Below are positions 44,712 through 55,095 of a DNA stretch of 64,000 nt, in pieces. The notes beneath the pieces were generated by a model, which did no database searches, was not told the DNA's origin, and saw only the letters and a list, made by a program, of their open reading frames with translations. Made by a program: the position numbers and the translations under genes. Numbering within the stretch: position 1 is the stretch's first letter; each line of letters begins with the position of its first letter. The stretch is from Mesorhizobium loti. Lineage in GTDB: Bacteria > Pseudomonadota > Alphaproteobacteria > Rhizobiales > Rhizobiaceae. Location of the stretch: assembly GCF_001510895.1 (NCBI RefSeq), contig NZ_LPWA01000131.1:1-64000 (forward strand), given 5' to 3'.

Positions 44712-45179
44712 ATGAGCATCCAGTTCAAAGCCTTGCCGACCGAAGCCGTGCGCGCCTTGCAGCGAGGTGGGCCCGACGCCTACGGCCACACACCCGAACG
44801 AAGGATTTCCGATGGCGACGGCGTGCCGTGCCGGCATTGCATGAAGAACGTTGCCGCCGGTGATGGTTATCTGATCCTCGCCTATCGTCCGTTCCCGGAG
44901 CTTCAACCTTATGCCGAGACGGGGCCGATCTTCCTGCATGCGGATGAATGCGAGCGCGCCGAGGAAGTCGATGCGCTACCCGAAATGCTCGAAGGCAGCG
45001 ACTACATCGTGCGCGGCTATGGCAGGGACGACCGTATCGTCTACGGCAGCGGCGCCGTCACCCCGACCGGCGATATCGCGGCCCGCGCCGAGACTTTGTT
45101 CGAACGCGACGACATCGCCTACATCCATGTCCGATCGGCGCGCAACAATTGCTACCAGTGCCGCATCGAGCGGGCATGA
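44712..45179 (+). CDS. DUF1203 protein
   Basis: Protein of 155 residues from the ATG at 44712 (MSIQFKALPTEAVRALQRGG); the frame is open 13 codons further upstream. DUF1203 is a small cytoplasmic family of unknown function. Visible features are a CRHCMKNV pair of cysteines near residue 38, FLHADECERAE near 78 and a final NNCYQC. The cysteine/histidine pattern would suit metal binding, but that is inference. It stands alone between terminators. Confidence 0.8.
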   Translation: MSIQFKALPTEAVRALQRGGPDAYGHTPERRISDGDGVPCRHCMKNVAAGDGYLILAYRPFPELQPYAETGPIFLHADECERAEEVDALPEMLEGSDYIVRGYGRDDRIVYGSGAVTPTGDIAARAETLFERDDIAYIHVRSARNNCYQCRIERA

Positions 45180-45431
45180 TCGGGGCAAAAAAATGCCCGC
45201 CGATGGTCTGGCGGGCCGTTGGAAGTCTGACAGAAGCCTTTGGCAGAGCCGCCGGCGGGCCGTGTTCATCGGCGACGCGAAGCGGCCGAAGCCATAAGGT
45301 AACGGCATCTGTCTAGGCTTGTTTCTCGAGGGCCGAATGTGAAGTATTTCACACAAAGGCATCGATTGGCCGGCATGGCCAGGCCCACATGCGTTCGCAA
45401 GAACTGTCGTATTCCCGTCGTATAAACGCGC
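45180..45431. other. Gap after DUF1203 without a recognised gene
   Basis: The first 60 bases have a weak hairpin around ATGCCCGCC...GGCGGGCC that may end the DUF1203 transcript. Then follows TGTGAAGTATTTCACA at 45339-45354, a palindrome with 7-base arms TGTGAAG/TTTCACA that pair imperfectly. TATAAA at 45421-45426 is a possible -10 box for the RNA candidate that follows. No coding frame is convincing. Confidence 0.35.
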
Positions 45432-45521
45432 TAAAAGGCAGTCGTTGATCGATTGCCGACCGCGGATGGACCGGCGGCACGTCGCAACATCGAGGAAGCG
45501 GGGCTCTGGCTCCGCTTTTTT
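45432..45521 (+). ncRNA. Candidate small RNA with intrinsic terminator
   Basis: About 90 bases. An 8-bp stem GGCAGTCG / CGATTGCC with loop TTGAT lies at 45437-45457. The 3-prime end is a terminator, AAGCGGGGC / GCTCCGCTT at 45496-45517 with a TCTG loop and a run of six T. It is 320 bases past the previous gene, too far for a normal terminator, and it faces the ald terminator. TATAAA upstream is a possible -10 box but no good -35 is seen. No known rhizobial RNA family was recognised. Confidence 0.35.
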
Positions 45522-45563
45522 GTTGCCCCGATTTATTACGCAAGAACCAAATTTCTCGCACAA

Positions 45564-45593
45564 GAAAAAAGCCCGCCGGGAGAACCGGCGGGC
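45564..45593 (-). terminator. ald terminator
   Basis: On the minus strand GCCCGCCGG / CCGGCGGGC with a 5-base loop is followed by TTTTTT. It lies 28 bases beyond the ald stop codon. Confidence 0.85.
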
Positions 45594-45620
45594 GCGACAG
45601 GAGGAAACTCTTGTCTGGTA

Positions 45621-46735
<1,115 letters not shown>

Positions 46736-46946
46736 TTTCTTCTCCTGTCCGGCCCTTGAAAGGGCGCTCTCCCTGACATTTCGTGCATGCAGCAAGCACC
46801 AAAACGCAGCGCGATTTCGGGCGACATGCAGTAGACGCAGTCAACCACGAATCGTTCCGTATGTGTTTGCGAATGCACTTGCGGCGAAGGGTCATCTTCG
46901 ATAATCGTTGCGCGAAATGCTCGTATCTTCGCAGGATTCACGAAAA

Positions 46947-47420
46947 ATGCCGCTCGACAGGATTGATATCGCCATTCTGGAGACTTTGCAGAAGGATGGC
47001 CGGATACCCAATGCGGCACTTGCCGAAAAGGTCGGGCTGTCGCAATCGGCCTGTTCCAGGCGCCTCGACAATCTGGAGAAATCCGGAACCATTCGCGGCT
47101 ACCACGCCAGGCTTTCCAACGCCGCGCTCGGCCATCAGATGACGGCGATCGTGCATATATCGCTGTCGGGGCAGTTCGAGAAGACGCTGTCGGATTTCGA
47201 GGCGGCGATCAAGCGCTGCCCGAACGTGCTTTCCTGCCACCTGATGTCTGGCGAATACGACTATATCCTGCGCATCGCGGCGAAGGACCTCGCCGACTAT
47301 GAGCGCATCCACAAGGAGTGGCTGTCGGCCATGCCGCATGTGACGAAGATCAATTCGTCCTTCGCCCTGCGCGAGATCGTCGACCGGACGGCCGTTGGGC
47401 TGCGGCCGGAGATGGCGTAG
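46947..47420 (+). CDS. Lrp/AsnC-family transcriptional regulator
   Basis: Protein of 157 residues from the ATG at 46947 (MPLDRIDIAILETLQKDGRI); ATG 46917 would add ten residues. The N-terminal helix-turn-helix is NAALAEKVGLSQSACSRRLDNLE and the C-terminal RAM domain binds amino acids (GEYDYILRIAAKDLADYERI). It is divergent from ald across about 210 bases, the arrangement of the alanine-responsive AldR regulators. TGCGCGAA...TTCGCA near 46910-46932 is a possible binding site overlapping its own leader. Confidence 0.87.
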   Translation: MPLDRIDIAILETLQKDGRIPNAALAEKVGLSQSACSRRLDNLEKSGTIRGYHARLSNAALGHQMTAIVHISLSGQFEKTLSDFEAAIKRCPNVLSCHLMSGEYDYILRIAAKDLADYERIHKEWLSAMPHVTKINSSFALREIVDRTAVGLRPEMA

Positions 47421-47543
47421 AGCAATTCTAGGAAAAGTGAGCGGTCAGGCTCGGCGACTTCGCCGTAGCCTTCCGCTCGGAATTGCGTCAAAAAACAGAT
47501 TGAGCGGTTCGCCGATTCCGTGAAACGGCGAACCGCTGTAGGG
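47419..47543. repeat. Intergenic mosaic repeat, copy A
   Basis: About 125 bases starting AGAGCAATTC and including GCTCGGCGACTTCGCCG, CGGAATTGCGTC, GAGCGGTT and CGTGAAACGG. It is similar in order and sequence to copy B at 47937-48062. The pattern (AGAGCAATTC...CGGAATTGCG...GAGCGGTTC...CGTGAAA...) resembles rhizobial RIME-like elements as remembered. Confidence 0.7.
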
Positions 47544-47581
47544 TCCCCAATTCATAACCAGTAGGAGGCAGCGGCTGCGAT

Positions 47582-47932
47582 ATGACAGAAAGAATCACCG
47601 TGGCCGAGTCATTGCCGGCGGCAGCCGTCGTCCGCGTCTCGCGCGCCAGCTACGACCCGAGCCGATTCGCGGAGGTCGACGCCGCAAGCAAGAAGACCTC
47701 GGAGTACATAATTCCGGCGCTCAGGCGGCTGCCGGGGCTCATTCACTTTTACGCGGGCGTCTCGCCGAAGGGCTCGATCGTGCAAGTTAGCATTTGGGAC
47801 ACCGATGAGCATGCGGCGCAGTTGGATCGATTGAAGGAGATGGTGGTCGACGGCCGCAGGGATATGGAGGCGGTCGGCGTGACGTTCACCCCGATTTTCA
47901 ACTATCCCATCGACCAGACCTGGACCGTCTGA
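47582..47932 (+). CDS. Antibiotic biosynthesis monooxygenase (ABM)-like small protein
   Basis: Protein of 116 residues with the ferredoxin-like ABM/dimeric alpha-beta barrel pattern: VVRVSRASYDPSRF, LRRLPGLIHFYAGVSPKGSI and QVSIWDTDEHAAQLDRLKEM. No catalytic function can be claimed; many such proteins are heme-degrading or simple binding folds. It is a lone gene framed on both sides by copies of the same intergenic repeat. Confidence 0.6.
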   Translation: MTERITVAESLPAAAVVRVSRASYDPSRFAEVDAASKKTSEYIIPALRRLPGLIHFYAGVSPKGSIVQVSIWDTDEHAAQLDRLKEMVVDGRRDMEAVGVTFTPIFNYPIDQTWTV

Positions 47933-47936
47933 CCTG

Positions 47937-48062
47937 GAGCAATCCCAGCAAAAGTGGGTAGCGGTTGGGCTCGGCGACTTCGCCGGAGCCTTCCGTTCGG
48001 AATTGCGTCGACACAAGAGACAGAGCGGTTCTCCATTTTCGTGAAACGGTGAAACGCTCTAG
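47937..48062. repeat. Intergenic mosaic repeat, copy B
   Basis: Second copy in the same orientation: GAGCAATCCCAGCAAAAGTG, GGCTCGGCGACTTCGCCGG, CGGAATTGCGTCG, GAGCGGTTCT and CGTGAAACGG. Together with copy A it flanks the ABM-like gene as a direct repeat 518 bases apart. Confidence 0.7.
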
Positions 48063-48068
48063 CCAGCG

Positions 48069-48728
48069 CTAGGCCGCATTGGCCTCGGTCACCACAGTCG
48101 TCATCGGGATGTCGTGCGGCTGCGGATAAATGGTCGGGATGCGCTGCAATTCGTAACCGACGCCGATCACCAGCGGCCTGAACGGCATGGCGGCAAGCGT
48201 GCGGTCGTAGAAGCCGCCGCCATAGCCCAGCCGGTAGTTCCCTGGATCGATGCCGACGACAGGCGAGATGACGATGTCCGGCAGCACGGGATCGCCCTCG
48301 GCCGGGATCGGAATGTTCCAGACACCCTTCTCCAACCGGTCGCCAGGCACATAGGCGCGGAAGACCAGAGGATGGCCCTTCTCGATGACGACGGGCAGCG
48401 CCGTGCGGCCACCGCGCGCATTGATCGATGCCATCCAGCCCCGCAGGTCCGGCTCGCCGCGGAACGGCCAGTAGAGGCTGACCATGCGGCCTGAAACGTC
48501 GCCGACCAACGTGTCGAGTCCCTCGGCGATCCGCTGTGACATTGCCGCGCGCGCATCAGCGGAAACCGCGAGCCGGGCGCCGATCAACCGTTCGCGCTCC
48601 GCCTTGCGCCAGCGCCTGACATCGGTCCAATCGGATAGCGGCATCTGATAGGCCGGGTCGAGCTCATGCATGAAACAAGGTGGCGAGGCATATTGGGCCG
48701 GGCCTTCGTCATCGCGATTGTCAGTCAT
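48069..48728 (-). CDS. 5-formyltetrahydrofolate cyclo-ligase family protein
   Basis: Protein of 219 residues. The ATP-binding signature LGYGGGFYDRTLA is near residue 178 and the folate region reads LYWPFRGEPDLRGWM. The enzyme turns 5-formyl-THF into 5,10-methenyl-THF using ATP. The first 40 residues (MTDNRDDEGPAQYASPPCFM) are longer than in E. coli YgfA but common in rhizobia. It ends right at repeat copy B. Confidence 0.88.
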   Translation of the reverse strand: MTDNRDDEGPAQYASPPCFMHELDPAYQMPLSDWTDVRRWRKAERERLIGARLAVSADARAAMSQRIAEGLDTLVGDVSGRMVSLYWPFRGEPDLRGWMASINARGGRTALPVVIEKGHPLVFRAYVPGDRLEKGVWNIPIPAEGDPVLPDIVISPVVGIDPGNYRLGYGGGFYDRTLAAMPFRPLVIGVGYELQRIPTIYPQPHDIPMTTVVTEANAA

Positions 48729-48897
48729 GCTTCACTCCTATCCTTCTGCTCCACGCTATACCCGGCGCTCCGGGAGCGACATGCGCGTTCACGACACCTG
48801 GCGACCACTCCGGGGCAGGATGTGGTCGGCAGCAGTATTGTTGCAGTGCACAAAAATGCTTACATCTAGTCAGGTTGGTTTGGCGAGGTGACTGAAA

Positions 48898-50162
48898 ATG
48901 GACGAAGCCAAGCATCATGTCGTGGTCGTCGGCGCGGGGTTCGGCGGTCTCGAACTCACCCGCGCGCTGGCAGGCGCACCAGTGCGCATCACCATGATCG
49001 ACAAGCGCAATCATCATCTTTTCCAGCCGCTGCTTTACCAGGTGGCGACCACCTCGCTGGCGACATCGGAGATTGCCTGGCCGATCCGTCATCTCTTACG
49101 CAAGCGCAAGGACGTGACGACGCTTCTCGGCAACGTGACCGGTGTCGACCGCCAGGCCAAGCGCGTTCTGCTCGACGACGGCAGCGCGGTTCCCTACGAC
49201 ACGCTGGTGCTCGCGACCGGCGCGCGCCACGCCTATTTCGGCCACGACGAATGGGAGCCTTTCGCGCCCGGGCTCAAGACGCTCGAGGATGCCACCACGA
49301 TCCGGCGCCGCATCTTGCTCGCGTTCGAAGAGGCCGAGCGCGAGACCGATCCGGCCAAGCGTCAGGCGTTGCTGACGCTGGTCATCGTCGGCGGCGGGCC
49401 GACCGGTGTGGAACTGGCGGGCACCATTGTCGAGCTTGCGCACGACACGCTGCGCGGCGAATTTCGCAACATCGATACGCGCCAGGCGCGCGTGGTGCTG
49501 ATCGAAGCCGGCGACCGGATCCTCGCCAATTTTGCGCCGGAACTCTCGGCCTATGCGCAGAAAGCGCTGGAGCGGCTTGGCGTGACGGTCGAGCTCGGCC
49601 GCGCCGTCACGCATCTGGACGCGAAGGCGTCGTCTTCGGCGATACCCATCTGCCTGCAAGGACGATCCTGTGGGCAGCAGGCGTCGCCGCTTCGCCGGCG
49701 GCGGAATGGCTGGGCGCGGCAGCCGACCGTGCGGGCAGGGTGCTGGTCGAGCCCGATCTCACCCTGCCGGGCAGCCCCGACATATTCGTCATTGGCGACA
49801 CGGCACATCTGTTGCGGCCGGATGGAAAGCCGGTGCCGGGCGTTGCGCCCGCAGCCAAGCAGCAGGGCAAGCATGTCGCCGCGACCATCAAGGCGCGACT
49901 GGCCGGCGACACGGCGCCGCGTCCGTTCCGCTACCGGCATGACGGTGATCTCGCGACGATCGGCAAGCGCGCCGCGGCGATCGATTTCGGCTGGATCAAG
50001 CTCACCGGCTGGCTCGCCTGGTGGCTTTGGGGCATCGCCCACATCTATTTCCTGATCGATTTCCGCAACCGGCTCGCGGTTACGCTTAGCTGGCTATGGA
50101 TTTATTTCACCGGGCAGCGCAGCGCCCGGCTGATCACCCAGGGCGACGGCGACAAGGGCTGA
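48898..50162 (+). pseudogene. ndh: Type II NADH dehydrogenase (NDH-2), single-base frameshift
   Basis: Single-subunit NADH:quinone oxidoreductase. The first frame has the FAD motif VVVGAGFGGLELTRALAG, FQPLLYQVATTSLA and the NAD motif LVIVGGGPTGVELAGTI. It breaks at 49622-49628 after VTHLDA. The second frame has GVVFGDTHLPARTILWAAGV, PDIFVIGDTAHLL and a hydrophobic C terminus (WLAWWLWGIAHIYFLIDFRN) that anchors it to the membrane. One missing G (in AAGGGC or CGGAAGG) restores 421 residues. Likely monocistronic. Confidence 0.82.
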
Positions 50163-50300
50163 TTACTCGTCGCGCCTGTTTCATCGGCGCGTCACCTTGT
50201 CGTGATCAACAGGCTTCCGACAGGCGTGGACTCGCAGCGCCTTGGACGCCATGCTCGGCGCTCGGGCAGGGGTTGTCGCGTTGTCGAGGAGGAGGAAGCA

Positions 50301-52273
50301 ATGTCACAACCGTTCGTTACTCGCCGCGAGTTCCTGGCCGGCGCCGCCGCCGGCGGCGCGCTAATCATGCTGCATCCGTTCTCCGCCCGCGCTCAGGCCA
50401 ATCAGGCGCATCTCAGGATCATGGAGACGACCGACATCCATGTGAACCTGCTGCCCTACGATTATTACGCCGACAAAGCGAACGACACGATGGGCCTGTC
50501 GCGCACGGCCTCGCTGATTGATGCGGTGCGCAAGGAAGCCACCAATGCGATGCTGATCGACAATGGCGACCTTTTGCAAGGCAATCCGATGGGCGACTAC
50601 ATCGCCTATGAGAAGGGCATGAAGGACGGCGACCTGCATCCGATCATGAAGGGCATGAACCTGCTCGGCTACGAATGCTCGACGCTCGGCAATCATGAGT
50701 TCAACTACGGCTTGTCCTTCCTGGACAAGGTGCTGGCCGGCGCCAATTTTCCGTTCGTGTGCGCGAACCTGATCCGTGGCACCACGCTTGCCACCAACCC
50801 GCGCGACGACAAGCTCTATCTCAAGCCCTATGTCATCCTCGACAAGAAGATCAGGGACGGCTCAGGCGCCGAACAGCCGATCCGGATCGGCGTCATCGGC
50901 TTCGTGCCACCGCAGATCATGGTCTGGGATCTGAAGAACCTCGAAGGCAATGTCCAGACGCGCGACATCGTCGAGGCGGCAAAAGCCTGGGTGCCGCAGA
51001 TCAGGGAGGAAGGCGCCGACATCGTCATTGCGCTCTCGCACTCCGGCATCGACGTCAAGCAGGGTGAGAAGATGGAGAATGCCTCATTCTTCGTCGCAGG
51101 CGTCGAGGGGATCGATGCGGTCTTCACCGGCCACCAGCACCTCGTCTTCCCCGGCAAGAAGGACTTCCAGGCGCTTGAGGGGGTCGACACCGGGAAGGGC
51201 ACGCTGCAAGGCAAGCCGGCTGTGATGGGTGGCTTCTGGGGCTCGCATATGGGCCTGATCGACCTTCTGCTGGAACGCGACGGCTCGAAATGGCGCGTCG
51301 TCTCGGCCACTTCCGAGGCGCGGCCGATCTACGAACGGGTCGACAACAAGAACAAGGCGACAGTCGGCGACGACAAGCGCATCATCGCGGCGCTGGAGCA
51401 GGATCACGAAGCGACGCTCGCCTATGTCCGACGTCCGGTCGGCAAGACCTCGGCGCCGCTCTATTCCTACTTCGCTCTCGTCGCCGACGATCCATCGGTG
51501 CAGATCGTCAACCAGGCACAGAGTTGGTACCTCAAGGATATATTGAAGAGCACCCAGTGGAAGGATGTGCCGCTCTTGTCGGCGGCAGCGCCCTTCAAGG
51601 CCGGCGGCCGCAATGGCGCCGACTATTATACCGACGTTCCGGTGGGCGACATCGCCATCAAGAACGTCGCCGACCTCTATCTCTACCCGAACACGGTGCG
51701 GGCGGTGGAAATCACCGGCGCGCAGGTCAAGGAATGGCTGGAGATGTCGGCCGGCATCTTCAACCGGATCGAGCCCGGCGCGGCCGATCAGCCGCTGATC
51801 AACACCGATTTCCCGTCCTATAATTTCGACGTCATCGACGCGTCAGCTACAAGATCGACCTGTCGCAGCCGCCGAAATACGATTCGAAGGGCGGCTCAGT
51901 GAACGCCGGTTCCAACCGTATCATCGACCTTCAGTTCGACGGTAAACCGATTGATCCTGCAGCGAAATTCGTTGTCGCCACCAACAATTACCGCGCCGGC
52001 GGCGGCGGCAATTTCCCCGACATCAATGCCTCGAAGATCATCTACGAGGCGCCGGACACCAACCGCGACGTGATCGTGCGCTACGTCATCAGCGAGGGCA
52101 CGATCAACCCGTCAGCTGACGGCAACTGGTCGTTCGCGCCGTTGCCCGGAACCAGCGTCGTCTTCGAGACCGGACCCAGGGCGAAGGACTTCATCGATCA
52201 GGTGAAATCGCTGAAAATCGAGGCCGCGGGTGAGGGTGAGGCGGGTTTCGCCAAATACCGCATCACGCTTTGA
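50301..52273 (+). pseudogene. cpdB: Bifunctional 2',3'-cyclic-nucleotide phosphodiesterase/3'-nucleotidase, single-base frameshift
   Basis: Starts at ATG 50301 with a Tat signal peptide (RREFLAGAAAGGALIML). The metallophosphatase domain has ETTDIHVNL, DNGDLLQGNP and GNHEFNYG; the C-terminal nucleotidase domain follows. The frame breaks at 51840 after NFDVID and resumes as VSYKIDLSQPPKYDSKGG to the stop. GACGGCGTC is expected where GACGCGTC is read. Corrected length is 657 residues. The enzyme works in the periplasm in nucleotide scavenging. Confidence 0.83.
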
Positions 52274-52402
52274 GGCTGCGGCGGACGGTTCGGTCGGCGC
52301 TCGGTATCGCGTCACTAAAAGGTGTTGGCGGAAAATGGTGAACTGGAGCAATTGCCGCCACGGCGCTCTGGTTCGGGCTGACGACATGCGCTAGCTTCAG
52401 CC

Positions 52403-52537
52403 ATGCGTTATGTGATCGTCATCGTCGCCTTCACCTTCTTCCTGATCTGGGACGGCCTCTACAACCAGGGCCAATACCTCGATGCGACCGTCAGGGAGAT
52501 GTCGCGCATCGTGCGCTACGTCACCGGCGCGGCCTGA
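52403..52537 (+). CDS. Small single-span membrane protein, 44 residues
   Basis: MRYVIVIVAFTFFLIWDGLY opens a 44-residue frame with one membrane segment (about residues 4-17) and an amphipathic basic C-terminal part (REMSRIVRYVTGAA). Codon use is like the neighbours. It stands alone between the nucleotidase and Dabb genes, with no strong ribosome binding site. I recall similar small proteins in rhizobia but could not check. Function unknown. Confidence 0.55.
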   Translation: MRYVIVIVAFTFFLIWDGLYNQGQYLDATVREMSRIVRYVTGAA

Positions 52538-52635
52538 CTGCCGGGGCCTCGACGGCAGGGCGCGACATCGTTGCGCGTTGACGCGACGACCTTGCTCCCA
52601 CAAAACCCGCTCATCCGTCGATCAAGGAGGCTGGA

Positions 52636-52926
52636 TTGATCCGGCACATCGTTTTCTTCAGCGTGCGGCGCAAGGAGGATGTCGAGGCCGTGCGGTCGGG
52701 CCTGCAGGCACTGGGCAAGATCCCGTATTCGAAACATTTCGAGGTGACGCTCAACACCAAGGTCGATCTGTTCTCCAACGCGATCGACGTGGTCGTCTAC
52801 GCCGAGTTCGAGGACGAGGCAGCGCTCACCGCCTATAAGGCGCATCCGATCTATGCGGAGACGACCAGCAAGGTGAAGCCGTTGCGCGAGCTGCGCTATT
52901 CGGCGGACGTTGTGGCTGCCGCCTGA
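52636..52926 (+). CDS. Dabb-family (stress-responsive alpha/beta barrel) protein
   Basis: Protein of 96 residues from a TTG at 52636 that follows a strong AAGGAGG. The Dabb pattern is IRHIVFFSVRRKEDVEAVRS and VVYAEFEDEAALTAYKAHPI. These are small dimeric ferredoxin-like folds of mostly unknown role. The TTG start is decided by the ribosome binding site and the conserved opening. Confidence 0.78.
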   Translation: MIRHIVFFSVRRKEDVEAVRSGLQALGKIPYSKHFEVTLNTKVDLFSNAIDVVVYAEFEDEAALTAYKAHPIYAETTSKVKPLRELRYSADVVAAA

Positions 52927-53001
52927 GCCAGGAGGCAATCCACCCCGCTTCGCCAATGCCGGGCTTGAACCGGTTTCCGGAATGAGGCACACCGCGCCTG
53001 C

Positions 53002-53876
53002 ATGATCAAAACTTCGACCCACCCGCTCGATCATCTCGTTCTGCCCACGCAGAGCCTGGAGATCGCGAGGCAGCGCCTTTCGTCGCTCGGCTTTGTCGTC
53101 GCGCCGACCGGCGTCCACCCTTTCGGCACCGAGAACGCTTGCGTCTTTTTCGCCGACGGCACCTATCTGGAGCCGCTTGCCGTCGGCGATGAACAAACGG
53201 CCGGGCGGGCGATAGGCGAGGGCAACGTCTTCGTCGCGCGCGACCGCCTTTATCGCAACAAGCTTGGCGACGAGGGTTTTTCCGCCGTTGTTTTCGGGAC
53301 GGCCGATGCCGATGCCGACCATGCGCGCTATGTCGAGGCTGGATTGTCGGCCGGGGACATGCTGAGCTTTTCGCGCGCCTTCACGGACCCCACGGGCAAG
53401 AGCGACACGGCGTCGTTCAAACTGGCGTTCGTGGCCGATAGGAAGGCAACGGATGCATTCCTATTCGCCTGCCAGCGCATCAATGCGCCGAAGATCGACC
53501 GCACAGCCCTGCAGGCTCACGCCAATGGGGCGACGGGCATCGTCGAGATCGTCGCGGTCAGCAACAGCCCTTCGGGGCAGGTCGGCCTGGTGTCGACCGC
53601 TGCCGGCCAGGACGCACACGACGGTGACAGGATCCGATTGCCCAACGCGACCCTGACCGTTCTGACGCCCGACGCATTTGCCTCGCGCTTCGGCGTTTCG
53701 GCGGGGAGCCCTTCGGACTTGCGATTTGCGGCCATCGTCTTTGCGGTTCGCAGCATCGCCGAGGCCAGGCAGCTACTTGCGGCCAACGCGGTCGAACACA
53801 ACATGAGCGACGACGAGATCGTCGTGCCGCCGGCGCCCGGCCAGGCGCGGCCTTCATCTTTCGGGAGATCCCATGA
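53002..53876 (+). pseudogene. VOC-family (glyoxalase-like) protein, single-base frameshift near the end
   Basis: A vicinal-oxygen-chelate protein of the Glyoxalase_3 type, opening MIKTSTHPLDHLVLPTQSLE. The frame is right up to PPAPGQ and breaks at 53844-53845. With one more G (CAGGGCGCG for CAGGCGCG) it ends GAAFIFREIP, the normal family end, at TGA 53874-53876. This stop overlaps the kdsA ATG (ATGA). Without the correction the frame runs on meaninglessly into kdsA. Corrected length is 291 residues. The substrate is unknown. Confidence 0.8.
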
Positions 53877-54718
53877 GCCAGCCCCTGACGCCCAATGCAT
53901 CGGTAACCGTCGGCAAGGTCGTCTTTGCCAACAATGCGCCCTTGTCGCTGATCGCCGGCCCCTGCCAGCTCGAATCGCGCCAGCATGCCTTCGACATGGC
54001 CGGCGCGCTGAAGGAACTGACCGACCGGCTGGGCATCGGCCTCGTCTACAAGACCAGCTACGACAAGGCCAACCGCACCTCGCTGTCGGCGACGCGCGGC
54101 GCCGGGCTCGAGGCGGCGATGCCGATCTTCGACGATTTGCGCAAGACGTTTTCCATCCCGGTGCTGACCGACGTCCACACCGAGGAGCAGTGCGCGATCG
54201 TTGCGCCGCATGTCGACGTCCTGCAGATCCCGGCTTTCCTTTCGCGCCAGACCGACATGCTGGTCGCCGCGGCCCGGACAGGCAAGATTGTCAACGTGAA
54301 GAAGGGCCAGTTCCTGGCACCCTGGGACATGAAGAATGTCGTCGCCAAGATCACCGGTTCCGGCAACGCCAATGTGCTGGTCACCGAGCGCGGCGCCTCG
54401 TTCGGCTACAACACGCTGGTGTCGGATATGCGCGCGCTGCCGATCATGGCCGAGATCGGCGCGCCGGTGATTTTCGACGCGACCCACTCCGTTCAGCAGC
54501 CGGGCGGGCAGGGTGGATCGAGCGGCGGCGAACGCCGCTTCGTCGCAACGCTGGCCTGCGCGGCAGTCGCCGTCGGCGTTGCTGGCGTCTTCATCGAGAC
54601 CCACCATGATCCGGACAACTCGACGTCTTCCGACGGCCCCAACATGGTGCCACTCAAGGACATGCCGGCGTTGCTGGAAAAGCTGATGGCCTTCGACCGC
54701 GTCGCCAAGGGACGTTGA
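53873..54718 (+). CDS. kdsA: 2-dehydro-3-deoxyphosphooctonate aldolase (KDO 8-P synthase)
   Basis: Protein of 281 residues that joins arabinose 5-phosphate and phosphoenolpyruvate to KDO 8-phosphate for the LPS inner core. Signatures are AGPCQLESRQHAFDMAGAL, YKTSYDKANRTSL and the end FIETHHDPDNSTSSDGPN. The histidine and acidic residues of the active site are in place. Eno lies 1.1 kb downstream; kdsA next to eno and pdh is common in Alphaproteobacteria. Translation is probably coupled to the VOC gene. Confidence 0.96.
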   Translation: MSQPLTPNASVTVGKVVFANNAPLSLIAGPCQLESRQHAFDMAGALKELTDRLGIGLVYKTSYDKANRTSLSATRGAGLEAAMPIFDDLRKTFSIPVLTDVHTEEQCAIVAPHVDVLQIPAFLSRQTDMLVAAARTGKIVNVKKGQFLAPWDMKNVVAKITGSGNANVLVTERGASFGYNTLVSDMRALPIMAEIGAPVIFDATHSVQQPGGQGGSSGGERRFVATLACAAVAVGVAGVFIETHHDPDNSTSSDGPNMVPLKDMPALLEKLMAFDRVAKGR

Positions 54719-54817
54719 ATAGCGGCTGCTTGCGCCGAATCCTGCGCCGGCTTGTGGTTGCGCCGAGCCAACTGTAGGCTCACCAGCGCAACTGAGCGCC
54801 TTGGCAGGAGGAAGCCA

Positions 54818-55024
54818 ATGTCTGTCGCCCGCGTCACCGAGATCACGTCGTCGTCCAAGAAGAGCTTTCAGGACGCAATCGAGAAGGGCATTGCGCGCGC
54901 CGCGAAGACCCTGAAGAACGTCGAGGGCGCCTGGATCCAGGACCAGAAGATCGTTGTCGTGGACGGCAAGATTTCCGCCTATCGCGTCAACATGAAGGTC
55001 ACTTTCATCCTCACCGACGGCTGA
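54818..55024 (+). CDS. Dodecin
   Basis: Protein of 68 residues from the ATG at 54818 with AGGAGGAAG upstream. Dodecins are small flavin-binding proteins that form hollow dodecamers. The family pattern SVARVTEITSSSKKSFQDAI and VNMKVTFILTDG is complete, and the flavin-stacking Trp is in EGAWIQDQK. It stands as its own gene after kdsA. Confidence 0.93.
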   Translation: MSVARVTEITSSSKKSFQDAIEKGIARAAKTLKNVEGAWIQDQKIVVVDGKISAYRVNMKVTFILTDG

Positions 55025-55095
55025 GCACAAAGTCTGGAACCTTCGTCCGTTCCTCTCATTGTCCGAACAGGCAAGCAATTGAGAGGAGAACCACC

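Noticed and set aside
45339..45354. TGTGAAGTATTTCACA as an FNR- or CRP-type site
   Set aside because: Spacing and half-sites do not fit well (FNR needs TTGAT-N4-ATCAA), and no gene start is at a suitable distance.
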